Positions 63,600 to 64,000 of a stretch of DNA of 64,000 nt are shown here, one piece after another (within the stretch, counting starts at the first letter, position 1; each line of letters begins with the position of its first letter). The notes beneath the pieces are model-generated. The model had not been told where the DNA came from and did not search any database. It worked only from the letters and a program-made list of their open reading frames with translations. Source of the stretch: G965261055 sp965261055 [NCBI: Fibrobacteria bacterium] (lineage in GTDB: Bacteria > Fibrobacterota > Fibrobacteria > UBA11236); the NCBI GenBank assembly GCA_965261055.1, contig OZ253440.1, positions 1,302,001 through 1,366,000 on the forward strand. The letters run 5' to 3'. Both the position numbers and the translations under genes were made by a program.

Positions 63600-64000
63600 A
63601 TGTATAAATTATTTATAATGACAATGACAATGATGATATGGAATTGTGGAGGTACTGTCACTACTTCAACAGCAGTAAGTGTAACGGGTGTGAGTATTGA
63701 TACTTCTGGAATAAGTTTAGAAGTAGGATCGACAGCAACAGTCTTAGCGACAGTAGAACCCGCTAATGCGACAAATAAAACAGTGGCTTGGTTAACAAGT
63801 GATGCTCAAGTAGCGACAGTTGATTCAAACGGTGTTATAACAGCAGAAGGAGAAGGCACAGCGGATATAACCGTAACGACAATCGACGGATTTCACACAG
63901 CGGAAGTAACCGTAACAGTAACAGCTGCACCAATCGGAACAGTAAGTGTAAGTAGTGTGAGTGTTGATAATTCTACAATAAGTATAGTAGATGGATTGAC
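63600..64000 (+). CDS. Big2-domain lipoprotein, partial (cut by right edge)
   Basis: 133 codons seen from ATG 63600 with no stop before the window ends. The signal sequence MYKLFIMTMTMMIWNC gives a likely lipobox cysteine at residue 16. One full Big2 domain (VTGVSIDTSGISLEVGS, AWLTSDAQVATVDSNGVITA, GTADITVTTIDGFHTAEVTV) is followed by the start of another (VSSVSVDNSTISIVDGL). The codons are richer in GCG, ACA and GTA than the surrounding AT-rich genes. It is clearly a paralogue of the neighbour at 62953. Probably a long multi-domain surface adhesin-type protein; its C-terminus and any secretion signal lie outside the window. Confidence 0.88.
   Translation, partial: MYKLFIMTMTMMIWNCGGTVTTSTAVSVTGVSIDTSGISLEVGSTATVLATVEPANATNKTVAWLTSDAQVATVDSNGVITAEGEGTADITVTTIDGFHTAEVTVTVTAAPIGTVSVSSVSVDNSTISIVDGL

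Overview
The window is AT-rich, mostly coding chromosomal DNA of a free-standing bacterium. The gene content (a PorV/UPF0164-type outer-membrane protein carrying a two-component-regulator propeller, TlpA-type thioredoxin, lipoprotein Lgt, LPS rhamnose genes, SurA-like chaperones, Big2 surface lipoproteins) points to a Gram-negative of the Fibrobacteres-Chlorobi-Bacteroidetes superphylum or a close relative (Marinimicrobia-, Ignavibacteria- or Bacteroidetes-like). Phylum cannot be fixed without a tree. Neither tRNA gene encodes CCA. Several starts are TTG or GTG.

Layout. 1-5100 (minus): a nitrate/nitrite assimilation operon, nirB-nirD-narK and an iron-sulfur/DmsC-type fusion cut by the left edge. 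5370-10469: folD, ribosomal proteins L21/L27, a SurA-like isomerase, a gamma-carbonic-anhydrase-like protein, ndk, a PspA-like protein and thrH. 10470-11504: a decayed restriction-modification remnant. 11505-14617: mutM, a sirohydrochlorin-chelatase-like gene and a one-piece metX-metW fusion. 15034-22394: an LPS/O-antigen island (rfbC, rfbD, two glycosyltransferases, a Wzx-type flippase, an unknown LPS-type protein) with several gene relics. 22703-29321: acpP, a wrecked rnc (RNase III) pseudogene, a lipoate/octanoate transferase and a YejA-YejB-YejE peptide importer without its ATPase. 29714-54290: mostly housekeeping (proS, rlmN, gph, secA, tmk, a C-terminal processing protease, an aminotransferase IV, dus, a membrane spermidine-synthase-like protein, hemF, lgt, apt, ffh, glnD). 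54363-58534: tRNA-Arg, lysC and a histidine kinase/sigma-54 regulator pair. 58947-61668: a secreted thioredoxin and the PorV-propeller fusion. 61669-64000: a decayed 2OG-Fe(II) oxygenase and two adjacent Big2 lipoprotein genes, each preceded by a short tandem repeat.

How the genes connect. NarK would import nitrate, the truncated iron-sulfur/membrane fusion probably feeds electrons to a nitrate reductase just outside the window, and NirBD reduces nitrite to ammonium using siroheme, for which the CbiX-like chelatase may insert iron. GlnD and the sigma-54 two-component pair are plausible nitrogen-status regulators. LysC, ThrH and MetX-MetW all touch the aspartate/homoserine branch.

The most striking points are (i) a scatter of decayed genes concentrated in intergenic gaps (rnc, a C5-DNA methyltransferase, a 2OG oxygenase, rfbC and unidentified exported proteins), suggesting ongoing gene loss, and (ii) the right-edge pair of Big2 lipoprotein genes with octamer and heptamer repeats directly upstream of the start codons, which looks like a candidate phase-variable surface locus. 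I saw no CRISPR array, insertion sequence or intact prophage.
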